The notes below the pieces were generated by a model that did not search any database, was not told where the DNA came from, and was given only the letters and a program-made list of their open reading frames with translations. Shown here one piece after another: positions 27,381 to 36,293 of a stretch of 64,000 nt of DNA. The position numbers and the translations under genes are program-made. Source of the stretch: Streptomyces sp. WAC05374 (GTDB lineage Bacteria; Actinomycetota; Actinomycetes; Streptomycetales; Streptomycetaceae); contig NZ_SMNQ01000008.1 in assembly GCF_004353505.1 (NCBI RefSeq), positions 124,001-188,000 of the forward strand, written 5' to 3'. Each line of letters starts with the position of its first letter. The first letter of the stretch is position 1.

Positions 27381-28199
27381 ATGCGTCGTCCCATCAGCCG
27401 GAAGCGGACCGCGGCCGTTGCCGCCATCGTGGCCACGGCGGTCCTGCCACTCAGTACGCCCGCGCCCGCGACCGCGGACAGCGTCGTCGTCGGAGGACAG
27501 CCGGTGCGCGCCTCCGACAGTCCCTGGGCCGTCGCCCTCTCCAGCCGTGACCGGTTCGGGGGTACGCGCGCGGGGCAGTTCTGCGGCGGTGTCGTCGTCG
27601 CGCCCACCAAGGTGGTGACCGCCGCGCACTGCCTGGGGCCGACGGTGCTGGGTACCGACGCCAAGGAGCTGACCGACCTCAAGGTCATCGCCGGCCGCAC
27701 GGAGCTGCGCGAGGCGGGCGGGCAGGAGATCGCGGTGACCGGGGCGTGGATCAGCCCCACGTACGACGCCGACACGCAGTCCGGGGACCTGGCCGTGCTC
27801 ACGCTGGCGAGCGCGCTGCCGCCTACGTACGTCATCAAGGCCGCCCGGCGGGGCGATCCCGCCTACCGTCCCGGGACGAGCGCCGCGGTGTACGGCTGGG
27901 GCGACACGACGGGCGGGGGATCCTACGCGTACGGGCTGCGCTCGGCGAACGTACGGGTGCTGCCGGACGAGGTGTGCGCGCGGGCCTACCCGGCGCAGGG
28001 CGGCGGGGGGTACATGGCCGCCACGATGCTGTGCGCGGGGGACCCGGAGGGCGGCAGGGACGCCTGCCAGGGCGACAGCGGGGGACCGCTGGTGGCGCGC
28101 GGGCGCCTGATCGGGCTGGTCTCGTGGGGCAGCGGCTGCGGTGAGCCGGGCAGCCCGGGGGTGTACACACGGATCTCGGCCGTCCTGCCGAGGTTCTGA
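27381..28199 (+). CDS. Secreted trypsin-like serine protease (S1 family)
   Basis: 272 residues. An N-terminal signal (RKR, then a hydrophobic stretch ending APATA at about residue 32) sends it out of the cell. The catalytic triad is visible: His83 in TAAHC, Asp136 in SGDLAVL and Ser233 in GDSGGP. Asp227, six residues before the serine (DACQGDSGG), is the trypsin specificity residue, predicting cleavage after Lys or Arg. The cysteines form the usual S1 disulfide pattern. The mature N-terminus would be near VVVGGQ, so a short propeptide is removed. It is a single gene after hrdB with its own promoter. Confidence 0.93.
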   Translation: MRRPISRKRTAAVAAIVATAVLPLSTPAPATADSVVVGGQPVRASDSPWAVALSSRDRFGGTRAGQFCGGVVVAPTKVVTAAHCLGPTVLGTDAKELTDLKVIAGRTELREAGGQEIAVTGAWISPTYDADTQSGDLAVLTLASALPPTYVIKAARRGDPAYRPGTSAAVYGWGDTTGGGSYAYGLRSANVRVLPDEVCARAYPAQGGGGYMAATMLCAGDPEGGRDACQGDSGGPLVARGRLIGLVSWGSGCGEPGSPGVYTRISAVLPRF

Positions 28200-28224
28200 C
28201 CGCGACGCGCGGTCGCCGGCCCGT

Positions 28225-28377
28225 GGCCACCGTCAGGAAGCGGCGGGAGAGCCCGGGGGCCGGTGGATGGCCTGCGGCCACCGTCAGGAAGCGGCGGGGA
28301 GCCCAAGGGGCCAGTGGGTGGCCTGCGGCCATCACAAGAAAGCGGCGGGGGACCCCTGTGGAGGCCGGACCGGTCCA
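28225..28377. repeat. Three 51-bp tandem repeats downstream of the protease
   Basis: Units begin GGCCACCGTCAGGAAGCGGC at 28225 and 28276, and a diverged third at 28327 begins GGCCATCACAAGAAAGCGGC; the spacing is exactly 51 bases. The first two copies are nearly identical. The remaining sequence to 28584 shows nothing I can name. Confidence 0.88.
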
Positions 28378-28584
28378 GGAGCGGTTGACGTCGGGTGGGG
28401 CCCATCACGTCACAGCTCGGCGCCCGTGAGGCGTCGGCGGCACCCGTAACGGCTCTCCGCTCCGCATGAGCGCTCCCGCCCGTACAGCGCGGCTGACGCG
28501 CCCGCGCGGCACCATTCGGTGAACGCCCTCACGAGGCGCCCGCACGCGGCACCGCCAGCGCCCCCGAAGACATGTGATGAGAAC

Positions 28585-28621
28585 GGGCGACCGCCCCCTG
28601 GTGTGGAGGGGGCGGTCGCCC
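28585..28621 (-). terminator. Perfect hairpin terminator of the DUF7455-like gene
   Basis: GGGCGACCGCCCCC and GGGGGCGGTCGCCC form a perfect 14-bp stem with a 9-nt loop, 46 bases past the stop of the minus-strand gene at 28668. It also insulates the convergent protease gene. Confidence 0.8.
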
Positions 28622-28667
28622 GTCGGCCGGTCCTGGACCGGTCCCTGGCTCGTCGTGGATGCGAGTG

Positions 28668-28895
28668 TCAGCGGTCCTCTTCGACTGCGTTCGGCACGGT
28701 GGTGAGCCGGTCCGTCTCATCCTGTATTTCCGCGGCGATCTTCTTGAGTTCCGGCTCGAACTTGCGCCCGTGGTGGGCACAGAAGAGCAGTTCACCACCG
28801 CTGGTCAGCACGACGCGCAGATATGCCTGGGCGCCACAGCGGTCGCAGCGGTCGGCGGCCGTCAGCGGGCTCGCGGGGGTCAGAACAGTAGTCAC
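28668..28895 (-). CDS. Small zinc-ribbon-like protein (DUF7455 type)
   Basis: 75 residues. A CDRCG motif at 17-21 and CAHHG at 39-43 form a likely one-zinc site, followed by a charged helix (EPELKKIAAEIQDETDRL). Such proteins are conserved beside hrdB/parE in Streptomyces; the function is not known. GTG 28895 is preceded by AGAAGAGG. It is divergent from parE, separated by about 440 bases. Confidence 0.75.
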   Translation of the reverse strand: MTTVLTPASPLTAADRCDRCGAQAYLRVVLTSGGELLFCAHHGRKFEPELKKIAAEIQDETDRLTTVPNAVEEDR

Positions 28896-29320
28896 GTCGC
28901 CTCTTCTCTAGCTCGACGAGCTGTCGTACCAGGGTCAACATCCAACCAGGCCGAAAACGTTCCCGCTCGTGGCTTTTCCCTGAAAGTTTTTCCAGGGAGG
29001 CTGTCTGCTGCCGGTTGGCGGCGAATGAGCCGTATTGCTGTGCTCTACGGGTTTCGCGTTGCTTGTCTCGTTCAGTCTCGTGCAGCCCTCCCGGCTGGTT
29101 GCCGGTTGTTCATGAGGACGTGCCCGGAGCCTAAATGGTTCATGCCTGGAAGGGAACGTGATGTCCACGTCACCCCATCGAGGGATCGAACACCCTTGCG
29201 ACTCTGGACTAGCATGAGTTTTCACATGGGTGGCGTGACAACGGCTCTACCAGGCCTCTGTACGCTCTGACCCGGTGACAGAAGCGTGGCTCTACCCCCA
29301 CAGGCCACTTTCCAAATTCA
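28896..29320. other. Intergenic region upstream of parE
   Basis: Some 440 bases, AT-richer than its surroundings, separating divergent promoters for the small zinc-ribbon gene and parE. A short inverted repeat TCCCTG / CAGGGA lies at 28977-28998. No gene or riboswitch is recognisable. Confidence 0.45.
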
Positions 29321-29336
29321 GCGAGGAGCGAACCGC

Positions 29337-31454
29337 GTGACCGCCGAGACGTCCGTGCCGTCCAGTGCGCTGCTGACCGCAGACCGTGACGGTTCCAACT
29401 ACACCGCGCGGCACCTGCTCGTCCTTGAGGGGCTCGAGGCGGTTCGCAAGCGGCCCGGCATGTACATTGGGTCCACCGACAGCCGGGGCCTGATGCACTG
29501 CCTGTGGGAGATCATCGACAACTCCGTCGACGAGGCCCTGGGCGGGTACTGCGACCACATCGAGGTCATCCTCCACGACGACGGCTCGGTGGAGGTCAGG
29601 GACAACGGCCGCGGCATCCCGGTCGACGTCGAGCCGAAGACGGGCCTTTCCGGCGTCGAGGTCGTCATGACCAAGCTGCACGCCGGCGGCAAGTTCGGTG
29701 GCGGTTCGTACGCCGCCTCCGGCGGTCTGCACGGTGTGGGCGCCTCCGTGGTGAACGCGCTGTCGGCCCGGCTGGACGTCGAGGTCGACCGCAGCAGCTC
29801 CACGCACGCCATCAGCTTCCGCCGCGGCGTCCCGGGGATCTTCACCGAGTCGGGCCCCGACGCCCCGTTCGACCCCGCCAACGGGCTGCGCAAGACCAAG
29901 CGCGTGCCGAAGACCCGCACCGGCACCCGCGTGCGGTACTGGGCGGACCGCCAGATCTTCCTCAAGGACGCCAAGCTCTCCCTGGAGACCCTGCACCAGC
30001 GCGCCCGCCAGACCGCCTTCCTGGTGCCGGGCCTGACCATCGTGGTCCGCGACGAGCGCGACCTCGAGGGCCAGGGCAAGAGCGAGGAGACGTTCCGGTT
30101 CGACGGCGGCATCAGCGAGTTCTGCGAGTACCTGGCGCAGGACAAGGCCGTCTGCGACGTGCTGCGGCTGACCGGCCAGGGCACGTTCAAGGAGACGGTG
30201 CCCGTCCTGGACGAGCGCGGCCACATGACGCCCACCGAGGTCACCCGTGAGCTCGGCGTGGACGTGGCCCTGCGCTGGGGGACGGGGTACGACTCCACGA
30301 TCAAGTCGTTCGTGAACATCATCGCCACGCCCAAGGGCGGCACCCATGTGACCGGCTTCGAGCGCGCGATCACCAGGACCGTGAACGAGGTGCTGCGCTC
30401 CGCGAAGCTGCTGCGCGTCGCCGAGGACGACATCGTCAAGGACGACGCCCTGGAGGGCCTCACCGCCGTGGTGACCGTCCGGCTCGCCGAGCCGCAGTTC
30501 GAGGGCCAGACCAAGGAGGTCCTCGGCACGTCGGCGGCCAACCGGATCGTCGCCAATGTGGTCGCCAAGGAGCTGAAGGCGTTCCTGACCTCCACCAAGC
30601 GGGACGCCAAGGCCCAGGCCCGCGCGGTGCTGGAGAAGGCCGTCGCCGCCGCGCGTACCCGGATCGCCGCCCGTCAGCACAAGGAGGCGCAGCGCCGCAA
30701 GACCGCGCTGGAGTCCTCTTCGCTGCCGGCGAAGCTGGCCGACTGCCGCAGCGACGACGTGGAGCGCAGCGAGCTCTTCATCGTCGAGGGTGACTCCGCG
30801 CTGGGTACGGCCAAGCTCGCCCGGAACAGTGAGTTCCAGGCGCTGCTGCCGATCCGAGGAAAGATCCTCAACGTGCAGAAGTCGTCCGTCTCGGACATGC
30901 TCAAGAACGCCGAGTGCGGCGCGATCATCCAGGTCATAGGGGCGGGCTCCGGCCGGACCTTCGACATCGACGCCGCCCGGTACGGCAAGATCGTCCTGCT
31001 GGTGGACGCCGATGTCGACGGCGCCCACATCCGCTGCCTGCTGCTGACGCTGTTCCAGCGCTACATGCGGCCGATGGTCGAGGCGGGCCGCGTCTTCGCC
31101 GCCGTACCGCCGCTGCACCGCATCGAGCTGATCCAGCCCAAGAAGGGCCAGGACAAGTACGTGTACACGTACTCGGACAACGAGCTGCGGCAGACGCTGC
31201 TGGAGTTCCAGCGCAAGGGTGTCCGGTACAAGGACTCCATCCAGCGTTACAAGGGCCTCGGTGAGATGGACGCCGACCAGCTCGCGGAAACCACGATGGA
31301 CCCCCGGCACCGCACCCTGCGCCGGATCAACATCGGCGACCTGGAGTCGGCGGAGCAGGTCTTCGACCTGCTCATGGGCAACGACGTGGCGCCGCGCAAG
31401 GAGTTCATCACCAGCTCCGCCGCGACCCTCGACCGCTCCCGCATCGACGCCTGA
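29337..31454 (+). CDS. parE: DNA topoisomerase IV subunit B
   Basis: 705 residues; ATP-driven subunit of the enzyme that separates linked daughter chromosomes. The GHKL ATPase pocket is visible (EIIDNSVDEALGG, DNGRGIPVD, GGLHGVGASVVNAL), followed by the TOPRIM domain with EGDSALGTAKLAR and LLVDADVDGAHIR. The family call ParE rather than GyrB rests on the C-terminal sequence and on the partner parC 6 kb away; the true gyrB is near the origin in Streptomyces. GTG 29337 is preceded by GAGGAGCG. It has its own terminator and no operon partner. Confidence 0.93.
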   Translation: MTAETSVPSSALLTADRDGSNYTARHLLVLEGLEAVRKRPGMYIGSTDSRGLMHCLWEIIDNSVDEALGGYCDHIEVILHDDGSVEVRDNGRGIPVDVEPKTGLSGVEVVMTKLHAGGKFGGGSYAASGGLHGVGASVVNALSARLDVEVDRSSSTHAISFRRGVPGIFTESGPDAPFDPANGLRKTKRVPKTRTGTRVRYWADRQIFLKDAKLSLETLHQRARQTAFLVPGLTIVVRDERDLEGQGKSEETFRFDGGISEFCEYLAQDKAVCDVLRLTGQGTFKETVPVLDERGHMTPTEVTRELGVDVALRWGTGYDSTIKSFVNIIATPKGGTHVTGFERAITRTVNEVLRSAKLLRVAEDDIVKDDALEGLTAVVTVRLAEPQFEGQTKEVLGTSAANRIVANVVAKELKAFLTSTKRDAKAQARAVLEKAVAAARTRIAARQHKEAQRRKTALESSSLPAKLADCRSDDVERSELFIVEGDSALGTAKLARNSEFQALLPIRGKILNVQKSSVSDMLKNAECGAIIQVIGAGSGRTFDIDAARYGKIVLLVDADVDGAHIRCLLLTLFQRYMRPMVEAGRVFAAVPPLHRIELIQPKKGQDKYVYTYSDNELRQTLLEFQRKGVRYKDSIQRYKGLGEMDADQLAETTMDPRHRTLRRINIGDLESAEQVFDLLMGNDVAPRKEFITSSAATLDRSRIDA

Positions 31455-31472
31455 CCCGTCCCGGGCACTCCT

Positions 31473-31510
31473 GATGCCCCGGCTCCCCAGTGTGGCGGAG
31501 CCGGGGCATC
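31473..31510 (+). terminator. Perfect hairpin terminator after parE
   Basis: GATGCCCCGGCTCC and GGAGCCGGGGCATC form a 14-bp perfect stem 18 bases after the parE stop. Confidence 0.85.
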
Positions 31511-31627
31511 GGTCGTCAAGGTCACCTGATGGGGTGAAGACCACGGAGAGAAGAGTCCGGGATCTTCCCGGTCTGCCCATCCTTGTGCACGCGGCCGAAA
31601 CGGTTCGCCGACAAGGAGAGTTGATCG

Positions 31628-32128
31628 GTGGAGAACAGGGAAGGACACGATCCCGCGACGGCGCGGATCGATGACCCTTGGTATGACGCGCCGGCCTCCG
31701 GCTGGTGCGAGGCGGAGGGCGCGCCGGCCCGGGCGGCAGCCGTGCCCGGCCCCACCGGGCCGCCTCAGGAGCGGCCGCGCGGTGCGGCCGACATCTACCT
31801 GGAGGTGCAGCGCAGCGCCGCCTTCCAGGAGGTGCGCGGCCGTTACCGGCGCTTCGTCTGGCCCGCCGTCCTGGCCTTCCTCACCTGGTACCTCGCCTAC
31901 GTCGTGGCGGCGACCACGGCCCCGGAGCTGATGGCCCGCCCGGTGGCCGGGGCGGTGAACGTGGCCATGGTCGCGGGGCTCGGCCAGTTCCTCACCACGT
32001 TCCTGCTGACCTGGGCGTACGCCCGCCATGCCCGGCTTCACCGCGACCGTGCCGCGCTCGACCTGCGGTGGGCCGTGTTCGACCGGGAAAGAGGGCAGGA
32101 ACCGGTGCGAGGGGCGGTCCAGCGTTGA
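31628..32128 (+). CDS. DUF485 small membrane protein
   Basis: 166 residues. A disordered N-terminal 60 residues precedes the DUF485 core, with two membrane helices (VWPAVLAFLTWYLAYVVAA and AGAVNVAMVAGLGQFLTTFL). DUF485 proteins are almost always encoded with a solute:sodium symporter of the ActP type, as here: the next gene starts inside this gene's stop codon. GTG 31628 follows AAGGAGA. It is probably an accessory subunit of the transporter. Confidence 0.85.
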   Translation: MENREGHDPATARIDDPWYDAPASGWCEAEGAPARAAAVPGPTGPPQERPRGAADIYLEVQRSAAFQEVRGRYRRFVWPAVLAFLTWYLAYVVAATTAPELMARPVAGAVNVAMVAGLGQFLTTFLLTWAYARHARLHRDRAALDLRWAVFDRERGQEPVRGAVQR

Positions 32129-33726
32129 CCGGCGACCACCAGGTACTGGCCCTCCTGCTGTTCAGCGCCTTCGTCGCGGGCACCCTGGCGATCACGACCT
32201 GGGTGAGCCGGCACCGGCGCGGATCGGCGGAGGAGTTCTACGCCGGAGGGCGGCTGTTCTCGCCCATGGAGAACGGCTTCGCCCTCGCCGGCGACTACAT
32301 GTCCGCCGCGTCCTTCCTGGGCATCTCCGGCCTGATCGCCCTCTTCGGCTATGACGGGATGCTGTACTCCGTCGGGTTCCTGGTGGCCTGGCTCGTCGTG
32401 CTGCTCCTCGTCGCCGAACTCGTACGCAACTGCGGACGGTTCACGCTCGCCGACGTGATCGCGGCGCGCATGCGGGAGCGGCCGGTGCGGATCGCGTCGG
32501 GAACTTCCTCGGTCACCGTGTCCGTTCTCTATCTGGTGGCGCAGATGGTGGGGGCCGGCAGCCTCGTCGCGCTGCTGCTGGGCGGGACGAGCGAAGCCGC
32601 GCGCTCGTGGACCGTGATCGGCGTGGGTGCACTGATGGTGATCTATGTGTCGTTGGGAGGGATGCGGGCCACCACCTGGATCCAGATCGTCAAGGCCGTG
32701 CTGCTGATGGCGGGGGCGCTGGCGCTCACCGTGCTGGTGCTGATGCGGTTCCACGGCGACATCGGCCACCTGCTGACCACGGCGGCGGAGCGCAGCGGTC
32801 ACGGCCTGGCCTTCCTCTCGCCCGGTCTCAAGTACGGCGGGGACTGGATCTCGCGCCTGGACTTCATCAGCCTCGGTCTGGCGCTGGTCCTGGGCACCGC
32901 CGGACTGCCGCACATCCTGTCCCGCTTCTACACCGTGCCGACCGCGCCGGCCGCCCGCCGCTCGGTCGTCTGGGCCATCGGCCTCATCGGCGGTTTCTAC
33001 CTGATGACGATCGTCCTGGGCTTCGGCGCGGCCGCGATCGTCGGTACCGAGGAGGTCCGGGAGTCGAACGCCGCCGGCAACACGGCGGTGCCCCTGCTCG
33101 CCCTCGACCTGGGCGGGGGAGCGGGTTCGACCGGAGGGGCGGTGCTGTTCGCGGTGGTCGCCGCGGTGGCCTTCGCGACGATCCTCGCCGTCGTCACGGG
33201 CATCACCCTGGCCTCGTCGGCCTCGGTCGCCCACGACCTGTACGCCTCGCTGAGACGGCCGCACAGGAAGCGTCCGCAGCGGTACGGGGAGGTGGCGGTG
33301 GCGCGTGTCGCGGCCGTCGGCATCGGCGCGGTCGCCATCGGCCTCGGCCTGCTCGCCCGGGACCTGAACGTCGCCTTCCTGGTCGGCCTGGCGTTCGCGG
33401 TGGCCGCCTCGGCGAACCTGCCCGTGCTGCTGTACTCGCTGTTCTGGCGGAACTTCACCACGCGCGGGGCGGTCTGGTCGGTGTACGGAGGGCTCGTCCC
33501 CGCCGTGCTGCTGGTGGCTCTCTCACCGGTCGTCTCCGGCAGCCCCGACGCGCTCTTCCCCGGCGTGGACTTCCAGGTCTTCCCGCTCCAGAACCCCGGC
33601 GTGGTCTCCATCCCGCTGGGCTTCCTCGCCGGCTGGCTCGGCACCGTCACCTCGCCGGAGGCCCCGGACGAGGCCAGGCACGCCGAGACGGAGGTACGTG
33701 CCCTCACGGGCGCGGGTGCGGTGTAG
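32125..33726 (+). CDS. Cation:acetate/monocarboxylate symporter (ActP-type, SSS family)
   Basis: 533 residues with about 13 membrane segments. Family features include SRHRRGSAEEFYAGGR at the start, the GDYMSAASFLGISG sodium-site segment and LPHILSRFYTVP. Imports short carboxylates such as acetate with sodium. The start is a TTG at 32125 that overlaps the TGA of the DUF485 gene (TTGA) and has GAGGGGCGG eight bases upstream; no ATG or GTG in frame fits. Translation is thus coupled to the DUF485 gene. It is convergent with a CitA/CitB-type two-component pair with only five bases between stop codons. Confidence 0.88.
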   Translation: MTGDHQVLALLLFSAFVAGTLAITTWVSRHRRGSAEEFYAGGRLFSPMENGFALAGDYMSAASFLGISGLIALFGYDGMLYSVGFLVAWLVVLLLVAELVRNCGRFTLADVIAARMRERPVRIASGTSSVTVSVLYLVAQMVGAGSLVALLLGGTSEAARSWTVIGVGALMVIYVSLGGMRATTWIQIVKAVLLMAGALALTVLVLMRFHGDIGHLLTTAAERSGHGLAFLSPGLKYGGDWISRLDFISLGLALVLGTAGLPHILSRFYTVPTAPAARRSVVWAIGLIGGFYLMTIVLGFGAAAIVGTEEVRESNAAGNTAVPLLALDLGGGAGSTGGAVLFAVVAAVAFATILAVVTGITLASSASVAHDLYASLRRPHRKRPQRYGEVAVARVAAVGIGAVAIGLGLLARDLNVAFLVGLAFAVAASANLPVLLYSLFWRNFTTRGAVWSVYGGLVPAVLLVALSPVVSGSPDALFPGVDFQVFPLQNPGVVSIPLGFLAGWLGTVTSPEAPDEARHAETEVRALTGAGAV

Positions 33727-33731
33727 GCGCC

Positions 33732-34409
33732 CTACGACGCGGCCCATGTGTAGCGGTGTTCGGGGCGACCGGTCTCGCCGTACCTCAACGACAGACGCAC
33801 CCGTCCCGCCCGCTCCAGCAGCTTCAGGTACCGCTGGGCCGTCTGCCGGCTCACCCCCGCCAGCTCCGCGATCTCCTGCGCGGACAGCGGGCCTTCGGCG
33901 GCCAGCAGCACCTGCCGGACGAGCTCGGCCGTGGTGGGGGAGTGCCCCTTGGGCAGATCGGGCGCCCCCGAACTCACCGACAGGGCACCGAAGATCCGGT
34001 CCACCTCCGCCTGCTCGGCCTCACCACCCCCGTCGAGCGTGCGCCGTAGCGCCGCGTACGCCTCCAGCTTGGGCCGCAGCCCCGCGAAGTTGAACGGCTT
34101 CACCAGGTACTGGAGCGCGCCATGGCGCTGAGCCGCCTGCACGGTGGCCACGTCACGGGCCGCCGTCACCATGATCACGTCCGTCTGGTGCCCGCGCCGG
34201 CGCAGCTCCCGTACGACCGCCAGCCCGTTCTCGTCCGGCAGGTAGTGGTCGAGCAGGATGAGATCGACCGGCAGCTCCTCGACCCGGGCGAGCGCCTCCG
34301 CCGCCGTGTGCGCCCGCGCGACCACCTCGAAACCGGCAACCTTGGCCACGTACGCGGCATTGATCTCCGCCACCCGGACGTCGTCGTCCACGACCAGCAC
34401 CCCGATCAC
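33732..34409 (-). CDS. Response regulator, CitB/DcuR type
   Basis: 225 residues. The receiver domain has the acidic pocket VVDDD and the phosphoacceptor Asp54 in LILLDHYLPDENG, with Lys at VKPFNF. The C-terminal part (about 155-225) is a winged helix: PLSAQEIAELAGVSRQTAQRYLKLLE. The GTG start overlaps the stop of the sensor kinase gene (GTGA), so the two are co-translated. CitB/DcuR systems sense di- and tricarboxylates; the adjacent carboxylate symporter is a possible target, which is inference. Confidence 0.88.
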   Translation of the reverse strand: MIGVLVVDDDVRVAEINAAYVAKVAGFEVVARAHTAAEALARVEELPVDLILLDHYLPDENGLAVVRELRRRGHQTDVIMVTAARDVATVQAAQRHGALQYLVKPFNFAGLRPKLEAYAALRRTLDGGGEAEQAEVDRIFGALSVSSGAPDLPKGHSPTTAELVRQVLLAAEGPLSAQEIAELAGVSRQTAQRYLKLLERAGRVRLSLRYGETGRPEHRYTWAAS

Positions 34410-36127
34410 CGCGACCCCCCGGGCGCGGCCGCCTCCGCCTCAGCACCGTGTGACCGCGGCGGCTCGGGTGCCTCGGGCTCCGTCAGGGCCTCCGGGAGGA
34501 CGACGGTGAACTCGGCACCGCCGCCGGGCGCCTCGCCCACCCGGGCGCTGCCGCCCTGGCGCTGCGCCAGGCGCCGCACCATGGCCAGCCCGAGCCCGCG
34601 GCGGCCGCCGTGCGCGGGGCGGTCCTTGGTGGACCAGCCCTCCGTGAAGACCAGCTCCCGCCGCTCGGCCGGAACCCCCGGCCCGCTGTCCGCGACCCGC
34701 AGGACCGCCGTACGTCCCTCCGCGCGGAGCTCGACCTCCACGAGCGGTTCGGCCGATCCGGCGGCGGCGTCGACGGCGTTGTCGACGAGGTTGCCGACGA
34801 CCGTCACGAGCTCCCGCGGCTCGACCAGTCGGTCCGGCAGCAGCGTCCCCGCCGTCAGGCGCAGCGAAACGCCCCGCTCGGCGGCCACCGTGGCCTTGCC
34901 CACGAGCAGTGCGGCCAGCAGCGGATCATGGACCTTCTCCGTGACCTGCTCGGCCGTCGCCCGGTGCACGCCCACCACTTCGGTGACGAACTCCACCGCC
35001 TCCTCGTGCATCTCCAGCTCCAGCAGCCCCAGCAGCGTATGCATCCGGTTGGCGTGCTCATGGTCCTGGGCGCGCAGGGCGTCGATCAGGCCGCGCGTGG
35101 AGTCCAGCTCGCGCCCGAGCCGCTCCAGCTCCGTCCGGTCGCGCAGCGTGGCCACGGCGCCCCCGTCGTCCGTCGGCATCCGGTTGGCGATCAGCACCCG
35201 CTGCCCGCGCACGGTCACCAGGTCCTCGCCGGTGACCCGCCCAGCCAGCACGTCCGTCGTACGCCCCTCGCCGAGTACCTCCTCCAGCGGCCGGCCGGTG
35301 GCCTCCGGTCCCACACCCAGCAGCCGCTGCGCCTCGTCGTTCAGCAGCCGGACCCGCCCGGCTCCGTCCAGCGCGACGACACCCTCCCGGATGCCGTGCA
35401 GCATCGCCTCACGCTCGGCGAGCAGGGCCGAGATGTCGGAGAAGGCCAGGTCGTGCGTACGGCGCTGGAGGCGGCGCGAGATCAGATAGGCGGCCAGCGC
35501 CCCGACCGCCAGGGCGCCGCCCGCGTACGCGAGCAGCCCCGGGATCGCGGCGAGCAGCCGGGCCCGCACGCTGTCGTACTCGATGCCCACGGACACCGCG
35601 CCGACGATCCCGCCCGACGCGTCCCGCAGCGGAACCTTCCCGCGGGCCGACCGCCCGAGCGTGCCGCTGTCGATCTCCATCACGTCCCTGCCCGCCAGCG
35701 CCGCGCTGGGATCGGTGGAGACCACCCTGCCGATCTGAACGGGATCGGGATGGGACCAGCGCACCCCGCGCCGGTCCATGATCACCACGTACTCGGCGCC
35801 CGTCGCCCGTCGGATCCGCTCGGCCTCCGCCTGCACGGGGCCGGTGGCGTGCGGCGGCGTGCCGGTCAGCTCCTCCGCGACGTCGGCCGAGGCGGTCGCC
35901 TCCGCGATCGCCAGGGCCCGGCGCATCGCCTGATCGTCGAGCTGCGCGCTCAGCGGCGCCAGGAAGAGGCCGGTGGCCAGCACCGTCACGCCGGCCACGA
36001 TGGTCAACTGCATCAGCAGGACCTGCGAGAACACCCGCTGCGGCCAGCCGAACCGGCGGCGCCGCCCGGCCGGCCCGTGCGCGGCCGGCGCGGCGGGGGC
36101 GGACGACGAGGTCGTTGCGGGGCTCAT
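34406..36127 (-). CDS. Sensor histidine kinase, CitA/DcuS type
   Basis: 573 residues. Two membrane helices (about 36-58 and 196-217) flank an extracellular single-Cache/PAS-like sensor of 135 residues containing AEYVVIMDRRGVRWSHPDP. A cytoplasmic PAS domain (about 238-330) follows, then the phosphorylated His356 in DHEHANRMHTLLGLLEL, the CitA-family form of the H box, and an ATPase domain with NLVDNAVDAA and GRRGLGLAMVRR. ATG 36127 lacks a ribosome binding site but has TACGGT ending seven bases upstream, suggesting a leaderless mRNA. It probably senses an external carboxylate. Confidence 0.88.
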   Translation of the reverse strand: MSPATTSSSAPAAPAAHGPAGRRRRFGWPQRVFSQVLLMQLTIVAGVTVLATGLFLAPLSAQLDDQAMRRALAIAEATASADVAEELTGTPPHATGPVQAEAERIRRATGAEYVVIMDRRGVRWSHPDPVQIGRVVSTDPSAALAGRDVMEIDSGTLGRSARGKVPLRDASGGIVGAVSVGIEYDSVRARLLAAIPGLLAYAGGALAVGALAAYLISRRLQRRTHDLAFSDISALLAEREAMLHGIREGVVALDGAGRVRLLNDEAQRLLGVGPEATGRPLEEVLGEGRTTDVLAGRVTGEDLVTVRGQRVLIANRMPTDDGGAVATLRDRTELERLGRELDSTRGLIDALRAQDHEHANRMHTLLGLLELEMHEEAVEFVTEVVGVHRATAEQVTEKVHDPLLAALLVGKATVAAERGVSLRLTAGTLLPDRLVEPRELVTVVGNLVDNAVDAAAGSAEPLVEVELRAEGRTAVLRVADSGPGVPAERRELVFTEGWSTKDRPAHGGRRGLGLAMVRRLAQRQGGSARVGEAPGGGAEFTVVLPEALTEPEAPEPPRSHGAEAEAAAPGGSR

Positions 36128-36134
36128 GCCAGGA

Positions 36135-36140
36135 ACCGTA
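36135..36140 (-). promoter_or_regulatory. -10-like box TACGGT, leaderless promoter
   Basis: On the minus strand TACGGT ends seven bases before the kinase ATG. No ribosome binding site is present in between. Confidence 0.5.
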
Positions 36141-36293
36141 AAGGGAGCCCCGGCCCCGGCGAAATGTCTCGCGTCACGCCGACCCGGCCGGGCCGGTCCC
36201 GGGGCCCGCCCGCCGGCGGAGCGCCCTGCCCCCGCCCGCCTATCCTGGGGGCCGCAAGCCGCCGAACGCGGAGCCGACCGAGAAGGGTGCCCC

